Shown one piece after another: positions 1-11,975 of a DNA stretch of 64,000 nt. This stretch comes from Neckera pumila (Eukaryota > Streptophyta > Bryopsida > Hypnales > Neckeraceae). The notes below the pieces were generated by a model that saw only the letters and a program-made list of their open reading frames with translations, did not search any database and was not told where the DNA came from. The stretch covers positions 1,628,065 through 1,692,064 of the forward strand of contig OZ018416.1 of NCBI GenBank assembly GCA_963969595.1, in the 5' to 3' direction. Every line of letters starts with the position of its first letter. Position 1 is the first letter of the stretch. Made by a program: the position numbers and the translations under genes.

Positions 1-359
1 CCACGTTAATACCTACACACAAATACTTTTGAATCAAACTCTCTCACCAACAAAACGAAACCAACAAGAATGGAAGGAGATTAGAGGAGGAAGAGGTGAA
101 GTAGGAGGAACGAGGAAGAGAGACGATAAATAGTGAACTAGCCCTAAAATTAGGTAAATCTAGAGAAGAAATCTCAAAGAATTCACCACGACCATTGGAA
201 GGAGGATGGGATGACACAAAGGTGGAAAGTCGTAGGAGGCCCTCATTAAAACTTTCTTGAAGTTTGAAACCACAGTTTAAGACTCCATCAGTAAGTTGGT
301 GGTATAAGTGGAATAGTACTAGTATAGAAGAAGAGAGGAGAAAAGAAAGGAAGGAAGCA

Positions 360-665
360 TTAGATGATATTTGGGGGTCTTGGAGGGCCATTTGAAGTCT
401 GTTCCCTGATCTGCCTAGACTTAGTGAACGTTAGTACTGGTGAGTCAGAAAAAAAAATTTCAAAAAAAATAAAAAATAAAAATAAAAATAAAATATATCA
501 TTTTAAGCAAAAAATTTATTTATTTATTTATTTTTTTCAAAAAAAAATGACGTGGCAGTCGCTTGACCACGTCAGCCAGCTGCTGCTGTTGCGTTCCCGC
601 AGTCTGGAAACGCAGCAAACAGCAGGGGAACTTGGAGCCCTCCAAGACCCCCGAATCTCATCTAA
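360..665. mobile_element. Miniature inverted-repeat element, about 306 bp
   Basis: The ends are inverted copies over about 28 bp, TTAGATGAKATTYGGGGGTC continuing TTGGAGGGC at 360-388, mirrored at 637-665. The centre is A-rich (450-550), with a second small hairpin around CTGCTGTTGCGTT at 583-630. No transposase is present. Superfamily and target duplication are unclear. Confidence 0.6.
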
Positions 666-1540
666 TGTGAGATCATAAGGGTGTAATATTTTCTAATTAA
701 GCAGTGAGCTTGGGAAGAAAAAGAAATAACAAAGGGAATACTATGGATGGGAACGTATACGAGAATGTGAACGAAGCTATTTCCAACATCGGCAACAGTG
801 AGGTAAGCTATTAAAACTCGTTCTTGACTCTAATTCTAAATTTCACTTCCTAATTTATGGACTTTTAAATCTAAATTTTCTACCTTTCGTTAATCTATTC
901 TTGCTTATCACGGATTAAGACCGGAGTTGGAAAGTAAGAATTTGAGTAAAATTGAGAAGTCAAAAATCCAGTTAGAGTTAATTTGGGAGTTTAATTTAGA
1001 GGTTAAAATTTAGAATTAGATCTAGGAAGTAAAAAGCTAGAGTTAATTTTGAGGTTCAAATTTGGAGTTAGTTTTAGAAGTAAAAATCTAGAGTTAAAAG
1101 TTACTACACTCAATTGAATCTAAAGAGTCAATTTTAAAAGGTCTTAGGAATAAAAACTTAAAGGTTAAAGTTAAATCATAGAGTCAAATTTAGAGAATAA
1201 AGTTTAGATTTAGTTTCCAACGTAAATTTCTAGACTTAGAGTCAAAGTCTAGGCTGACACTTAGAAGTAGTTTTAGAAGGAATAAAAGTTAACACTGAGA
1301 ATTAACCTAAGGGATTAAAACCTAGAAGTGTACCGGAAGTTACAAAATAGAAGAGAATCTTATTAGGGGGCTCAGGGAAGGAACTTAGGGAGTCCTAATT
1401 CGGTTAATACGGTTGTTAGAAATGGCATCGATAAATTACCCAATCTACACTTGACCTAGAATAGATAGAAATACGGTAGGAACTCACTGTTAGATTACCG
1501 TGACCCAGATCATTGGCAACTAGTTGGAAGTCATCATTCG
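666..1540. other. AT-rich sequence without a recognisable gene
   Basis: Purine-rich, low-complexity sequence with repeated words such as TTTAGAGTTAA and AGAGTCAAATTTAGA between about 930 and 1330. It looks like a decayed satellite-like stretch. No supported reading frame was found. A GTAAGC donor-like site at 801 follows an ATG at 743 (MDGNVYENVNEAI), but no continuing exon was found. Confidence 0.5.
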
Positions 1541-1667
1541 CACTTCTAGGCATTTCTTTTGCCCATCCACAAAAACTTAGGAAACATTAGCAAGTTCCAT
1601 TGCTTGGAAGGCACAGTGGACCGCGCTCACAAATACCCCCATATATTCAAAAAGTGGATAGAAGCTA

Positions 1668-2325
1668 AGAACCTGGTTGTGTTTGCTTTATTACCAAAGG
1701 CGAGTAATTTAGCGCCCACAGTGGGGTGTAAGAGTCTATGAGTAGATTAGGCCACTTAGATGGTAAAGAATGCTTCAGCTAAGTCAAGTTGCTGAAGAAA
1801 TTGTGACCGATGGCTGCCGTATGCTCTGTGAATAGTTTGTCGTTAGCCCATTTCCATCTCCCTGGATCATATTGAATAGAGTGGATAGCCTCTGCAAACA
1901 AAAGGTGGGGTGAGTGCCTTTGCTCTTTCTTGATTTGGACAACTCAAAGTCAACGAACAACTCCCATGTGTGTCAAATCACTTGCTAACACTAGGATTAT
2001 AGATAATTGTCTTGAGCGTATGCCTACTGTGGCACGTGTAGACCCACGCGGAAGAGAAACAGTCTATGCTTGTAGGCAAAAGAAAGCAAAGTCAGGGTCA
2101 TGAACTTGCTAGATGTTCTCAAGTAACGGATCACAAGGCAATGTGTAGATGTCAGCCCAGTCCCCTATGAATGCCCGCTTTGGCTACTTGGTGAGGAGCT
2201 GAAGCCAACTACCTATGAATTTGGATATAAAGAAGAACCAATGATGGCACTCCATTGGAGTGAAAGGAAATTCTTTTGAGATGACCCCCTACGATTTGAA
2301 CTCATTTGAACTCATTGTTATTTAT
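1668..2325 (-). pseudogene. Decayed coding sequence of unknown family
   Basis: One minus-strand frame reads like protein for about 215 codons, with about eight stop codons scattered through it. Readable pieces in order include EFPFTPMECHHWFFF, RAFIGDWADIYTLPCDPLL, VHDPDFAFFCLQA, SDLTHMGVV, HLLFAEAIHSIQYDPGRW and KWANDKLFTEHTAAIGHNFF. The frame holds without a shift, which is unlikely for random AT-rich DNA. I do not recognise the family; a retroelement-borne or plant-lineage gene is possible. Upstream and downstream the frame fades. Confidence 0.5.
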
Positions 2326-2499
2326 ATCCCACGGATCTCCGATAGTGCAAAGTCCCGCTCTTGCTAAGTCTCTAGCTCGGTCGAGTGAAAACTTAAAAGT
2401 TGAACTAATGAAGCTAATAGACCACCAAATACTAGTTGTGAGAACCTCAGTTGCATTGACAGGTGGAACTAATTCAATGAATTTGACTAGTTTCTTCTA

Positions 2500-3339
2500 T
2501 ACATAGGTGGTTTGGTTCCATACTAGCGACCCTCAAGATACAGAGGGTTGTTGCACCATAAGCCATGATGAGGGTGGGGTTTCTTTTGATGACCCATTAG
2601 CAAAATCATGGAAATTTTGAGTTTGTCAAATATTTTTGCCCACTTGTCAAGACCAAATAAACATTATTTTTTGTCTAAATTTGAAATGCTTACATAAATA
2701 ACTTGTATTCATGTGGTGAAGGACCATCAAAAGTTTAAAAAAAATAAAGATTTCAATGAATTTTTTCTGGGTTGTATTCTTTCATTGCTTTATTGGGTTA
2801 TTGCATGCTTTTGGAATATAACATTAGTGTTGAAAAGTTTCAAGGAACCTTTCATTGTATATTATCAAGGATGAATGAAAAGTTACTTGATAACCTTTCA
2901 CAAAATCAAGGTAGGAATAATGTAGATATTGACTATTTGACCTTTAGGTGAAAGCAAGAAATGCATTCTCATTATTTAGCATTAAGAGGGTAGGGATGGA
3001 GGTACTAGAGCTTTTGTAAAAAAAAAAACTTAAAAATCAAATCAAATATGTGTAATTAGAAAAACACTACAAATAACATATTCCCAAATATTGGGACTTA
3101 AAAACTTTACTCCAAAAGTTCTGCACAAAAAAAATTTACCCTAAACGTTATGTACAAAAAAATTCAATGACTCCTACTCCTAGATTATTCCATAGTATGG
3201 TCTGTTGTTTGTGGTGCTGCCTTTTGGCTATGTTGGATTTTGCATAGCCATATGGTTTTTGCCCAGGATCGCTAGCCTACCATCCTTCTCTACACAAATC
3301 TTTGGAGTGCCCTTCTTGATTGAGGATGGGCTGCCGCTC
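2500..3339. other. AT-rich intergenic sequence, nothing recognised
   Basis: No supported gene or boundary. Short frames exist but have the composition of the surrounding DNA. It abuts the TTAA-bounded element that starts at 3340. Confidence 0.5.
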
Positions 3340-4260
3340 TTAACTCCTAAAGGCCTAAGGCATTTTCTGACTCCGAAACCACTGAAAACTGTCAATTCTG
3401 CTGCGATCACTTAAGAAACCAAAAGAAAACTTTTTTGTTAGAATCTAACCATAGGACCTTGTACTTCACTTGTCTTAAATTATGTAGTTAAAATTTCATG
3501 AAGTTTGACTGTATGGATTGGAAGATATTAGCAATTGAAGTTGGAAAAAGAAGTTTTTTTGAATTGTGGCCTGCAATTTCAGATGACTTTGACAGCCATT
3601 TGTAAATTTTTTTTGCACTATATACCATTGGATCAATTTTTTTTTATATTGAACATTTGAGTTGAGAGTCCTAGAATTTATTTTAGAATGTCAAAACTTG
3701 ATTTTCACATATAAAAAAATTCTTAAGTAGAAGTAGGTCCAAAATTGAACAAAACACTAAATCATTAATAGCTCTTAGGTCGAATTAAAATACTAGAATT
3801 CCAATGGTGGGATTGTTCTTGCAAACAAATTTAACTTTATCAAAAAAAATTGAAAAAAATTGAAAATTGAATTCAAAAATGAATTCTATAAGTTGTCTTT
3901 CTGAAGAAGATGCTAGATTGCCCGAAAAACAAGATTCTCTATAACTTTCTCTTTATGAGTCCAAATAAAATGAATCAAAGCTTCAAATTTAGACAAAAAT
4001 GTGATCTTTGAGAAGAATTTTTTTTAAATACAATTTTTTACAGTTTTTTTTTTAACCCAGCGAGTTGCTTTTTTGACTTCGGATGGCATAACTTTTGCTC
4101 CCTGGCATCGATTGAAAAAAAATTATATTTTTAGAAAGCTAATGTAATTCCTGCTATCTTCAAAAAAAGTTTCAAAAAATCAGGCCAAATTTTCAGGTCA
4201 GACAAGCCTGCCCGAGATCCCAAGTGTCCCCAGAGGGGACTTTGGGCCTTTAGGGGTTAA
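3340..4260 (+). mobile_element. TTAA-bounded element family A, copy 1 (921 bp)
   Basis: Starts TTAACTCCTAAAGGCCTAAG and ends with the inverse of TTAACCCCTAAAGGCCCAAA. Sequence outside the two TTAA tetranucleotides differs from the other copies, so TTAA marks the exact boundary. The interior aligns along its length with 62631-63559, for example AAGTAGAAGTAGGTCCAA at 3725. No transposase is encoded, so the element is non-autonomous. TTAA targets with CCC-type ends are the mark of piggyBac elements; that assignment is an inference. Confidence 0.75.
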
Positions 4261-4869
4261 AACGTACCTTGCTTCTAAACGTAGTCCTCAATATTTTGAT
4301 AGAATTTGGACCAAATTTTCTAGTATTTGGCTATGATTTCCAGTTCTTGCTACTAGAGTTGGTTACTTCATTAGGAAGAACAAAGAGGGTCCTCCTCTTT
4401 GTTTGTTCTTTTAGTTTCCTGTTTCCCTTGCTTCTCATCTTCTCTTCATTTGCTCTTATTTTCTTCATTTGTCCAGCATTTGGCTTGGCGGTTACTTTTT
4501 TTCTCTTAATACAATAGTCTCCATTTGTCATCAAAAAATAAAAATAAAAATAAAATTTTTTTAATGACAATTTCTTGTTTTATTTAAATATAAAATTCCT
4601 AGAAAAGAATACAAACATTTAAAAAGTGTTTAAAAATAATCTATTCTCACAACTTTATAGAGATAGAATTTCTCCAAGTTTTTTAAAAAGTGTACTTTTA
4701 GATGTCTATAAATATACACTCGATAAATTTAAAAAATTAATAGTTTTAATAGTTTTAAATAGTTTTTTTATTTTTTTATTTTTTTATTTTAATATCTTTT
4801 ATTATAATATTTTGACAGCAAGGCATCGGTTCCAGCAAGGGGAACAACCCTAATATTGTTTTCTAGAGG

Positions 4870-5632
4870 CCCAAAACTTCTCTAATGACTATATTTTCAC
4901 CAAAAGCAATCGAAAATTGCCATTTTAAGTATAAGTACCAAATTTTTGAAATTTTTTTTTTTTGACACATGCAACCAAAGGATTTTGTAGTACGGTGACT
5001 TGAAAACATGCGGTGAAAATTTCAAAAATTTCTACCGTGTGGATTGCAAGATATAAGCATTCAAATTCACTAAAATCATTTTTTGGCCCTTGTGAAAAAC
5101 AGGGCAGCTGCACTTCATAAGGCCACATTTGTTTGTATGAGAAAATGTCCATGTTGGTGGTGCTTCTTTGGATTCATTCTTCAAGCCAAGTTGGCTACAT
5201 GCTTGAGGTCATTTGGAATTGTACAACATATAGAAAATGAATAGTAAGTAGAAAGTAGTAGAGAATGATTCAAAATACAAAATTGTTAAGAATTTAATTA
5301 TGGAATTGAAAACTACCAATCCCAATGGTTGCACTATTGCAATAAACAATCTACACCCTATGATTTTATTTTTTTCAAAATTATTGAAAATTGAGTTAAA
5401 TAAAGGACTTCAAAGTTTATTGTAGAATACAGAATCCATAATTGCCCGCAAACAAAAACTCCTCATAATTTTCATTTTATTGATAAAAATGGAATGATTA
5501 AAAGCTCTCCACGTATATATAAATCTAGAAAATAATCATTTTTAAATATTTTATTCTTCACAATAAAAATGGCATTTTGAATGTTATTTGATGAAAAGAA
5601 GGTTCAAATTTTGGTTTTTGAAAAAAGTAATT
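4870..5632 (+). repeat. Partial copy of element family A
   Basis: This stretch aligns with the interior of the copy at 22650-23724, sharing AAGTACCAAATTTT, TTGTAGTACG and CAAGTTGGCTACAT. It lacks clear TTAA-type ends. At 5190 it keeps the uninterrupted site where the 22650 copy carries a 142-bp insertion. Confidence 0.65.
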
Positions 5633-5879
5633 TTTCTTGATAAGCCTAGGGTTTAGTATGCTCTGTGTATTTTATCTTTGTCCCATCACTTTTGATTCAA
5701 TCATAAGACCTCTAGTGAACAGACTCTCTATGCACGCCAACTATAAAGAAAGATTGGTTGGCGTTATTTCTCTCTCTTTGTTACATGCTTTTCTTTTGCA
5801 TTATTACTTGAGAGGGAGACTATTTTGCAAATTCTTTGCATTTCAACATTGAAATTCTATGATTTGTAGACATTTATGA

Positions 5880-6390
5880 CCAATTTTATATCAACTAAGA
5901 TACAATAACCCATTGCGGTCAAAAGACCCTATAGTGGACACCTAGGGAATGATTCCATTACGAATTTTTTCAATAAATGAAATTTGGGCCACAATCAATG
6001 TCTTATATGACAATAATGGAATGATCAATGATTTTATAATTACAAACTTTCAACTTTCAGTGTAAATTCAATGTAGGAAGTGACTTTTTGAAGACCTTCT
6101 ACATTAGAAAAGATTGTGACTATTTTGAGTGAGTGAGATGAGCATTATAGATACAATTTTTGTTGGTTTTGGGATAGTCTAGAGAGCTTTTGGGCTATAA
6201 TGGGCTGAACAATTCAACAATTCAAAGCAAATTCATAATTTGCCAAAAAAATAATAAGCTCAATTGCTCTCGTTGTTTCTCTTGACTTGTCTTTATGTGG
6301 GATTTAAAAAAGTAGCAATGGCATAAAGGCAAACTCCTAATTTTGACCACAATGGGCTGTTTTATTTAATCAGTGACTAAAAGAACATCT
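5880..6390 (+). repeat. Dispersed repeat G, copy 1
   Basis: Diverged direct repeat of 12360-12885. Shared words include ATCAATGTCTTA, TCTAGAGA, TCTTTATGTG and GCAATGGCATRAAGGCAAACT. No coding potential. Its type is unknown. Confidence 0.6.
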
Positions 6391-6429
6391 TGAGTTTGTG
6401 TGGAGACCTTATTTAAATGTGGTGAGCCG

Positions 6430-6790
6430 TTGATTTTAGAACATAGTACCATAGTCACCTATTTATGATTATAGATCTCTCAAAATCCATCCATCAACAA
6501 GTTGTAAAGAGTTGGGAGCAGTAATCTCAGAATGGGTTCAGGGTTTTTAGCCAAATGTTCCTTTTTGGAAGATTTAAAAAAAATTTATACTAAGGTCAGT
6601 AAAAATTAAGTAGAAATGGAGCAAAATTTAGCCAGTTTTGGGATCACTGGTTGGGAGGAAACCAAGACAAATGATTGGCTCCTTCAATAATTAATAGATT
6701 TCCCTCGATTCAATCACCGATTGATGAGGGCCATGTAAGGACTCCTTTATGCCATTCTATACTTATTTATAGGATCGGTTTAAAGAGGTC
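6430..6790 (-). repeat. Diverged copy of element family C
   Basis: Shares with the 8094 copy, in the same orientation, the order of words around TTATGAYYMTAGATCTY, CAACAAGTTGTAAAG-like sequence and AATGATTGGCTCCTTCAATA. The ends are not clear. Confidence 0.4.
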
Positions 6791-6800
6791 AATCCCTTTA

Positions 6801-7333
6801 CAGTGGCCTACCCAAAAGATATGTGACTTTGTCCTCAGTTTTGAACAAAAATATCTCTTCACTGCAATTAGGTTTTTGTAAAGGAATTATACCATCATGC
6901 TCCAATGTATAAAATTAATTACAGCAAGAAGAAAATGCAAAAAATCTAATTACAATAAAGAAATATTTGTTTTCAAAACTAAGGGAAAAATCATGAAAAT
7001 CTTTCTAGAGGGAATTGTGAATTTTATTTGGAGATGTTTGTTAAAAAAAAGATGTGCGTATGGAGGTTTCCTACATATTGCCAAAATCAACTTAAAAAAA
7101 TTCATCATCAATGTTTCTCAATGAATTATCATGTAAAACAATGAAAATCAAATTTAAAAAGTCACCAAAAATAGAGCTAAGTTTTTTTGAAACCTAAAGT
7201 TTGGTATGCTTGATTGAGATTGCATAAGATATCAATGTTGATTGTACAAACAAAAATGTCAACTCTATTTTACATTATGCAAGAAAACTAAACGGTCCAA
7301 ACTAACATCATATATCTTTTGGATAGGCCACTG
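6801..7333. mobile_element. TA-flanked inverted-repeat element D (533 bp)
   Basis: Ends are inverted copies: CAGTGGCCTAYCCAAAAGAT at 6801 and its complement ending at 7333, continuing imperfectly for about 27 bp. Both sides are flanked by TA. The interior shares words with 9400-10150, such as CTCCAATGTATAAAATTAAT and GTATGCTTGATTGAG, which look like decayed relatives. It encodes no transposase. A TA target suits Tc1/mariner-type elements, but the termini are not those of typical Stowaway elements. Confidence 0.65.
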
Positions 7334-7384
7334 TACAATTAGGTCATTTTAGCCTTTTGGATCTTGTTCAGATTAGAAGAACTT

Positions 7385-8690
7385 TGGGAAGCCTGTGTGC
7401 CCGAGAAAATGAACAAAATTTTTAATTTAAATTGCGTTGGAATCATACTAGAGTTCACTTTGTCATCATTTCATTACAAACACACAAATGTAATTGAAAA
7501 TCATACAAAGCATTTGATGTTTTCTATACACTATCTATTGTTTAGTATTGCCACCATTTGTGAAAATTGCAAATTGTATTCAATGGTACATATAAGAAAT
7601 TAACCTTCACAATTGCTTTAGAAATACTTGATACCATATCACTTGAATTGCTTGTATGATTTCTTGCTTGTTCTTCACTCCATTGCAAAAAATCTTTGAC
7701 TATCATCCAAAGGTTCTCTGTGAAATAGTAGATTAAGTTTATTTTCACAAGACAGTTTAGTAACTTCAAGAAGCTTTTGCATGTTCAAAAAATGAACTGC
7801 TTTTGAAACCACAATTGTATTGAATTGCAATGAAGTGCATTTGAACTTTATACCAAGTGAAAAATGAGTAATTTAAAATCAGACAACAATGTGGATTTCT
7901 TTTATGCACTATTGACCATTTTATAGAAAACCTTTAGAAGATAGTCAAAGATTATTTGCAATGCCGAGGGTGAAGAACACGCAAGAAATCATACATGCAA
8001 TTCAACTGGTATAGGATCAAATATCTCTAAGCAATTGTGAAAGCTTGTTTCTAATACACCAATATACTATTAAATACAAGTTGTAAGGTAGGAGGCTCAG
8101 AAACCGCTCATTTAAGAGTTGGTCCACCTTTTTCACAAATTTTCTTGAATGGAAATATTCTTAGCTCATTTTTTAGACAAAGAGAAATAGATGAAGAATC
8201 TAATACAAGTGGTTTTGTATTTTTTTAAGCATTTTTGAATTACTTATGAATTTCAAACAAGTATTGGTTGTAGGCTCCCATTTATGACCCTAGATCTTCG
8301 ATAAACCATTCACTTGCAACTTCTAAAGAAAGATGGAAAAGCAAGGAGAATGATTGGCTTTTGCAATTTGGTAATGCTTTTTAACTTGCTGCTCATCACA
8401 AAGTTTAAACCCTACTGTGGTTATCGTTGTTTCATGTGTTTGCAAGTTAATTACAATTTATTGCATCATACAATGCATTAGTTTGCGGCATCGTATTTAA
8501 AAACCACTTCATGTCCATTTTATAGGGACACTTATAGATTTCATAGCCTCCTATCGCAATTTTCACAAATGGTGGCAACTATAGATGTTAGATAGTGTAT
8601 ACAAATCAAAGTCTTTGTATAATTCCAACGCAAATTACAATTTGAAATTCTATTCATTTTTTAGTGTACACAGGCCCTCATTGGTTCTCA
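7385..8690. repeat. Long imperfect foldback interrupted by an insertion
   Basis: Inner arms 7605-7730 and 7925-8045 are inverted copies, for example TTTGACTATCATCCAAAGGT against ACCTTTAGAAGATAGTCAAAGA. Outer arms 7385-7575 and 8558-8690 are also inverted copies, for example ACACTATCTATTG, CCACCATTTGTGAAAATTGC and its complement. The right half is longer because element C (8094-8553) sits inside it. Removing that insertion makes the two sets of arms nearly concentric. Confidence 0.65.
8094..8553 (-). mobile_element. Element family C, copy 1 (about 460 bp)
   Basis: Begins TAAGGTAGGAGGCT and ends AGCCTCCTAT. The interior is the reverse complement of 57172-57586, sharing words around AATGATTGGCTTTTGCAAT and CACTTGCAACTTCTAAA. 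It interrupts the foldback at 7385-8690. No coding capacity is seen. Confidence 0.7.
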
Positions 8691-8733
8691 TTTTAAAAAC
8701 CTCATTCAAAAATGTGAGGGCCTTGTGTACACT
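8663..8733. repeat. 71-bp hairpin
   Basis: Arms AGTGTACACAGGCCCTCA (8663-8680) and TGAGGGCCTTGTGTACACT (8715-8733) are inverted copies with one bulge. It lies at the outer edge of the foldback arm. A miniature inverted-repeat insertion is likely. Confidence 0.65.
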
Positions 8734-8739
8734 AACCAT

Positions 8740-10809
8740 ACTCATTCCCTGATTTGACAATATTTTAGGTGATGATACCTTAGAAGGAACTTAAATGAGT
8801 GACTATTTAATTAACTGTTTCAGATTGTAAGGTAGACTTGCATTTATTTGTTTGCATGTGAGGTAGTTGCACCAAAAATCACACAGACAAGCTCTGTGGC
8901 ATGATCAATATGCTCTAGAAAACAAACAACAATTTCTGTATATTGGTAAAAGACCGTGAATCAAAATGCAAGTGGTTCTATAATTTTTGGACGCATTGCA
9001 AATTAGTTGTAGGTTGATAAAAATGTCATGTAGGTGATGCCAAAATCCATTTGATGTACATGAAGAAATGATACTAAGTAGTTTCATAACAAGTCATAGA
9101 CAAGAAGTTAAATCAATAGAAAGTGAATCTAAAATAAACGACTTGTGAACTTGTCACCTCTACAATACTATCAATAAAGTTGTATACTATTTGAAATGGG
9201 CCTTAACTTCACCTTACACTTGTCCTTGATATGTGCACTATTTTAGGTATCCTCTTTGTTCATTTTCCCTTCAAAAATAGGGGTTGATTTTGAAGAATGG
9301 TCCATTTTAGGTGTAGTTACCAATGAATTTTGAGCATCTGTGGGTGAGGGAAACAAGGACAATCGGATATAATAATCTTAAAAACCGCCTATCTTTGCCA
9401 TTTAAAGATTTTTGCGTAAAACAGAGTATAGAAAAGAATTGAAGTTTTCATCTTGCATAACTAACACTCAATTTTCATGCAATCCCAATCAAGCATACAA
9501 AATTTGAGTTTCAAAAAAGCAAAATTACATTTTTGATGAAATTTTAAAGATAATTTTTATGATTTTGTATAAATTTTTTATTAAAAACACTTGATGATGA
9601 ATTTTTAAAGATAATTTTTATGATTTTATATAATTTTTTTATTAAAAACACTTGGTGATGAGCTTTTCAATTTTATTGGATAGATACTTAGAAAACATCT
9701 GTATGCACATCTTTCATAATTAAGATACACCATTAAATAACAAAAATATGATCTATAAGAGTTCAATGTGAGGTATCATATGACCAAAATTTGTAAAATA
9801 GATATCTCTATATTAGACTGTCATGCTCAAATGTATAAAATCAATTACCATGTGATGTACAAATAAAAAAATCTAGTTATATAAAGAGATATCTATTTTA
9901 CAAAATTTGGGCATTGTCATGTCAACATTGAAATCGTTATAGAAAGAACTGTGAATTTGTTTTGGAGATGCTTGTTGAAGGAAAGATGTGCATATAGAAG
10001 TTTTCTATATATCTCTTTAATTGAATTTGAAAAATTCATCACCAATGTTTTTCAATGAATTATCATGTAAAATGATAAAAATTAAATAAAAAAATTTACC
10101 AAAAAAGGAGTTTTAGTTTTTTTAAACTAAAATTTGATATGCTTGATTGAGAATGGATAAGTTAGAGAAGATTAAAACTATTCTCAAAGTTCAAACTTTT
10201 GTTTAACAAAATGCATTCAAGTGCTAAAAATGGATTGTGCCTCAACTAGGTTTAAGGTTTAAGATTGGTGCCAATTTCAGATTCTAAATGTATTGAAGGT
10301 TGCTTTACACCTAATCAAAACAGTGAAATTAGGTTGCCTTAACAATTAGGTTGCCTTCACTATGAGAAGTTAGCTCATGAGCCACTGCTTGTCCATATAG
10401 AGGCACATGGAATTCTCTAAAGCCAAGCCATGAACAGTGCACCAACCCTTACAACACACATAGTTCCTTCATTACTACATTCTTTTGTAATGATTGTACA
10501 TATTTATATAGTGTCGAATGTCGATGATTTAGTATGGGGCAACCAAATTTCACTATTTTGTGTAGAGGTCGTGGCAATTCCCCTTGAGGCCAATTGCACA
10601 AAATTTCAGCTTCTTTTGGGTTTAAAGCTATCTTCAGCTACTCATTAGAATAAAGTTATAATACGGGCTTATTCTCTCTTATGTAAAGGCTTTGAGGCCA
10701 AGACGCAAAGCCAATTCAATGAAACCTAGAAAATTTTAGTCTCTCTCTCTCTCTCTCCCCCTCTATTTTCAAAGCCGCTTTACACAAAGAGGCTGGGCCA
10801 ATTTTCCTT
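8740..10809. other. AT-rich region with decayed repeats, no gene
   Basis: Contains a 60-bp tandem duplication (9536-9595 and 9596-9655, sharing AAAGATAATTTTTATGATTT) and decayed relatives of element D at 9400-9520 and 9815-10150. A CT microsatellite is at 10739-10758. No supported gene. Confidence 0.55.
9536..9656 (+). repeat. 60-bp tandem duplication
   Basis: Two units beginning GATGAA and sharing TTTAAAGATAATTTTTATGA and TTTATTAAAAACACTTG, with few differences. Confidence 0.8.
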
Positions 10810-11975
10810 CACTATAAGAAACTCATGTTTTAGGTGACAAGCCCTAATTTTTATGACGGATTTTAGGTGATGTCAATGTTGACAACCCAAAATTTTTATG
10901 TCAACAAAAATATTCAACGTAACATCAATATTGACATAAAAACATTGGATAGTCACACACATGTTCCGGCGGCCTCAAGTAAGAATCAATTACACTATGT
11001 AGGCTATCTTTTGAGTGGATAGCTGTAATTGATTGCCTTCCTCCTCAATTCTTTTCTTTGTGTGGCAAACCCTAAATTCATTAAAATTTCAAATCCACAA
11101 GAAACAAAACAACGATGATCTAATGAGAAACTACAATTTACTCTTTATAGTCCCGCAATCACTGCTTTGGACACCCTACTACATTATTTCAATCAAAGCA
11201 CAATAAAATGTAGCCAATACTTCCATCTTCAAAGTGTAAGTGCTGTTTTTATAAATGCAAGCTATCAACCATACTTCTCTGTGTTTTCAAATGCACAATG
11301 TCTTCTTTGAGGTCTGTAAACTGTCCTTCTCTGTCTTTGTGCTCCCCGAAGGAATACTAGCAACAGCTAAGTTAAGAATTTGTGATAGAGGAGGTTCCAT
11401 GTTTGAGGATTGAAAGTAATAAGAACACATAGAAAATCAAGACATTGAAAACGAAAGCAAATGCAATATACAAGACGAGTTCATAAGTGAAAGGAGGTCA
11501 TGGGAATGTAACCGCCTATAGATCCAAAGTTGAAGTTGAAAAGTTCAACAACCCAAAGAACTCAAAATGGTCATCAAAGGCTGCATTCTTACAAGTCTCT
11601 ATCGACAAGCTACTTCAAATCCCTAACAACTTCAGTGAGCAATCATTTCAGTGCAAGTGAATGGATAGAGAGTTTATTTTTTTTCTAGACCCCCCAGATC
11701 CAACGGTCCTGGACAGCCCACCATCGACACATTGACGGACCTTGCTTTTCTAAGTGAAGCAGATCAACGGTAGGGAAGGAGGTATGGCCAGATCAACGGC
11801 AGGCAAGGGGGGCATTTTAACAGTGGTGACAACATCTTTTCATGAGATAGTCAATATTGATGTTATGTTGTACATTTTTGTTGGCATAAAAATTTTGGGT
11901 TGTCAACATTGACATCACCTAAAAGCTGTCATAAAAAATTAGGGCTCTCACCTAAAACAAGGATTTTTTATAGTG
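10810..11975. mobile_element. Non-autonomous CACTA element with 126-bp inverted repeats (1166 bp)
   Basis: Begins CACTATAAGAAA and ends TTTTTTATAGTG. Terminal inverted repeats 10810-10935 and 11850-11975 match over about 126 bp, including GGTGATGTCAATGTTGACAA. The 3-bp sequence CTT flanks both ends, the target duplication length expected for CACTA (En/Spm) elements. The interior (10936-11849) has no transposase frame, so the element would need enzymes from elsewhere. Confidence 0.85.

Noticed and set aside
1668..2325. Naming the decayed frame as a specific retroelement protein
   Set aside because: No catalytic or zinc-knuckle motif is visible, so no family can be claimed.
3340..4260. Reading CCCTAAA at the element ends as interstitial telomere repeats
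   Set aside because: Only a single unit occurs at each end and the two are inverted; it is part of the transposon terminus.
10739..10763. CT-repeat as a promoter element
   Set aside because: It is a simple microsatellite with no associated gene; a regulatory role is not supported.
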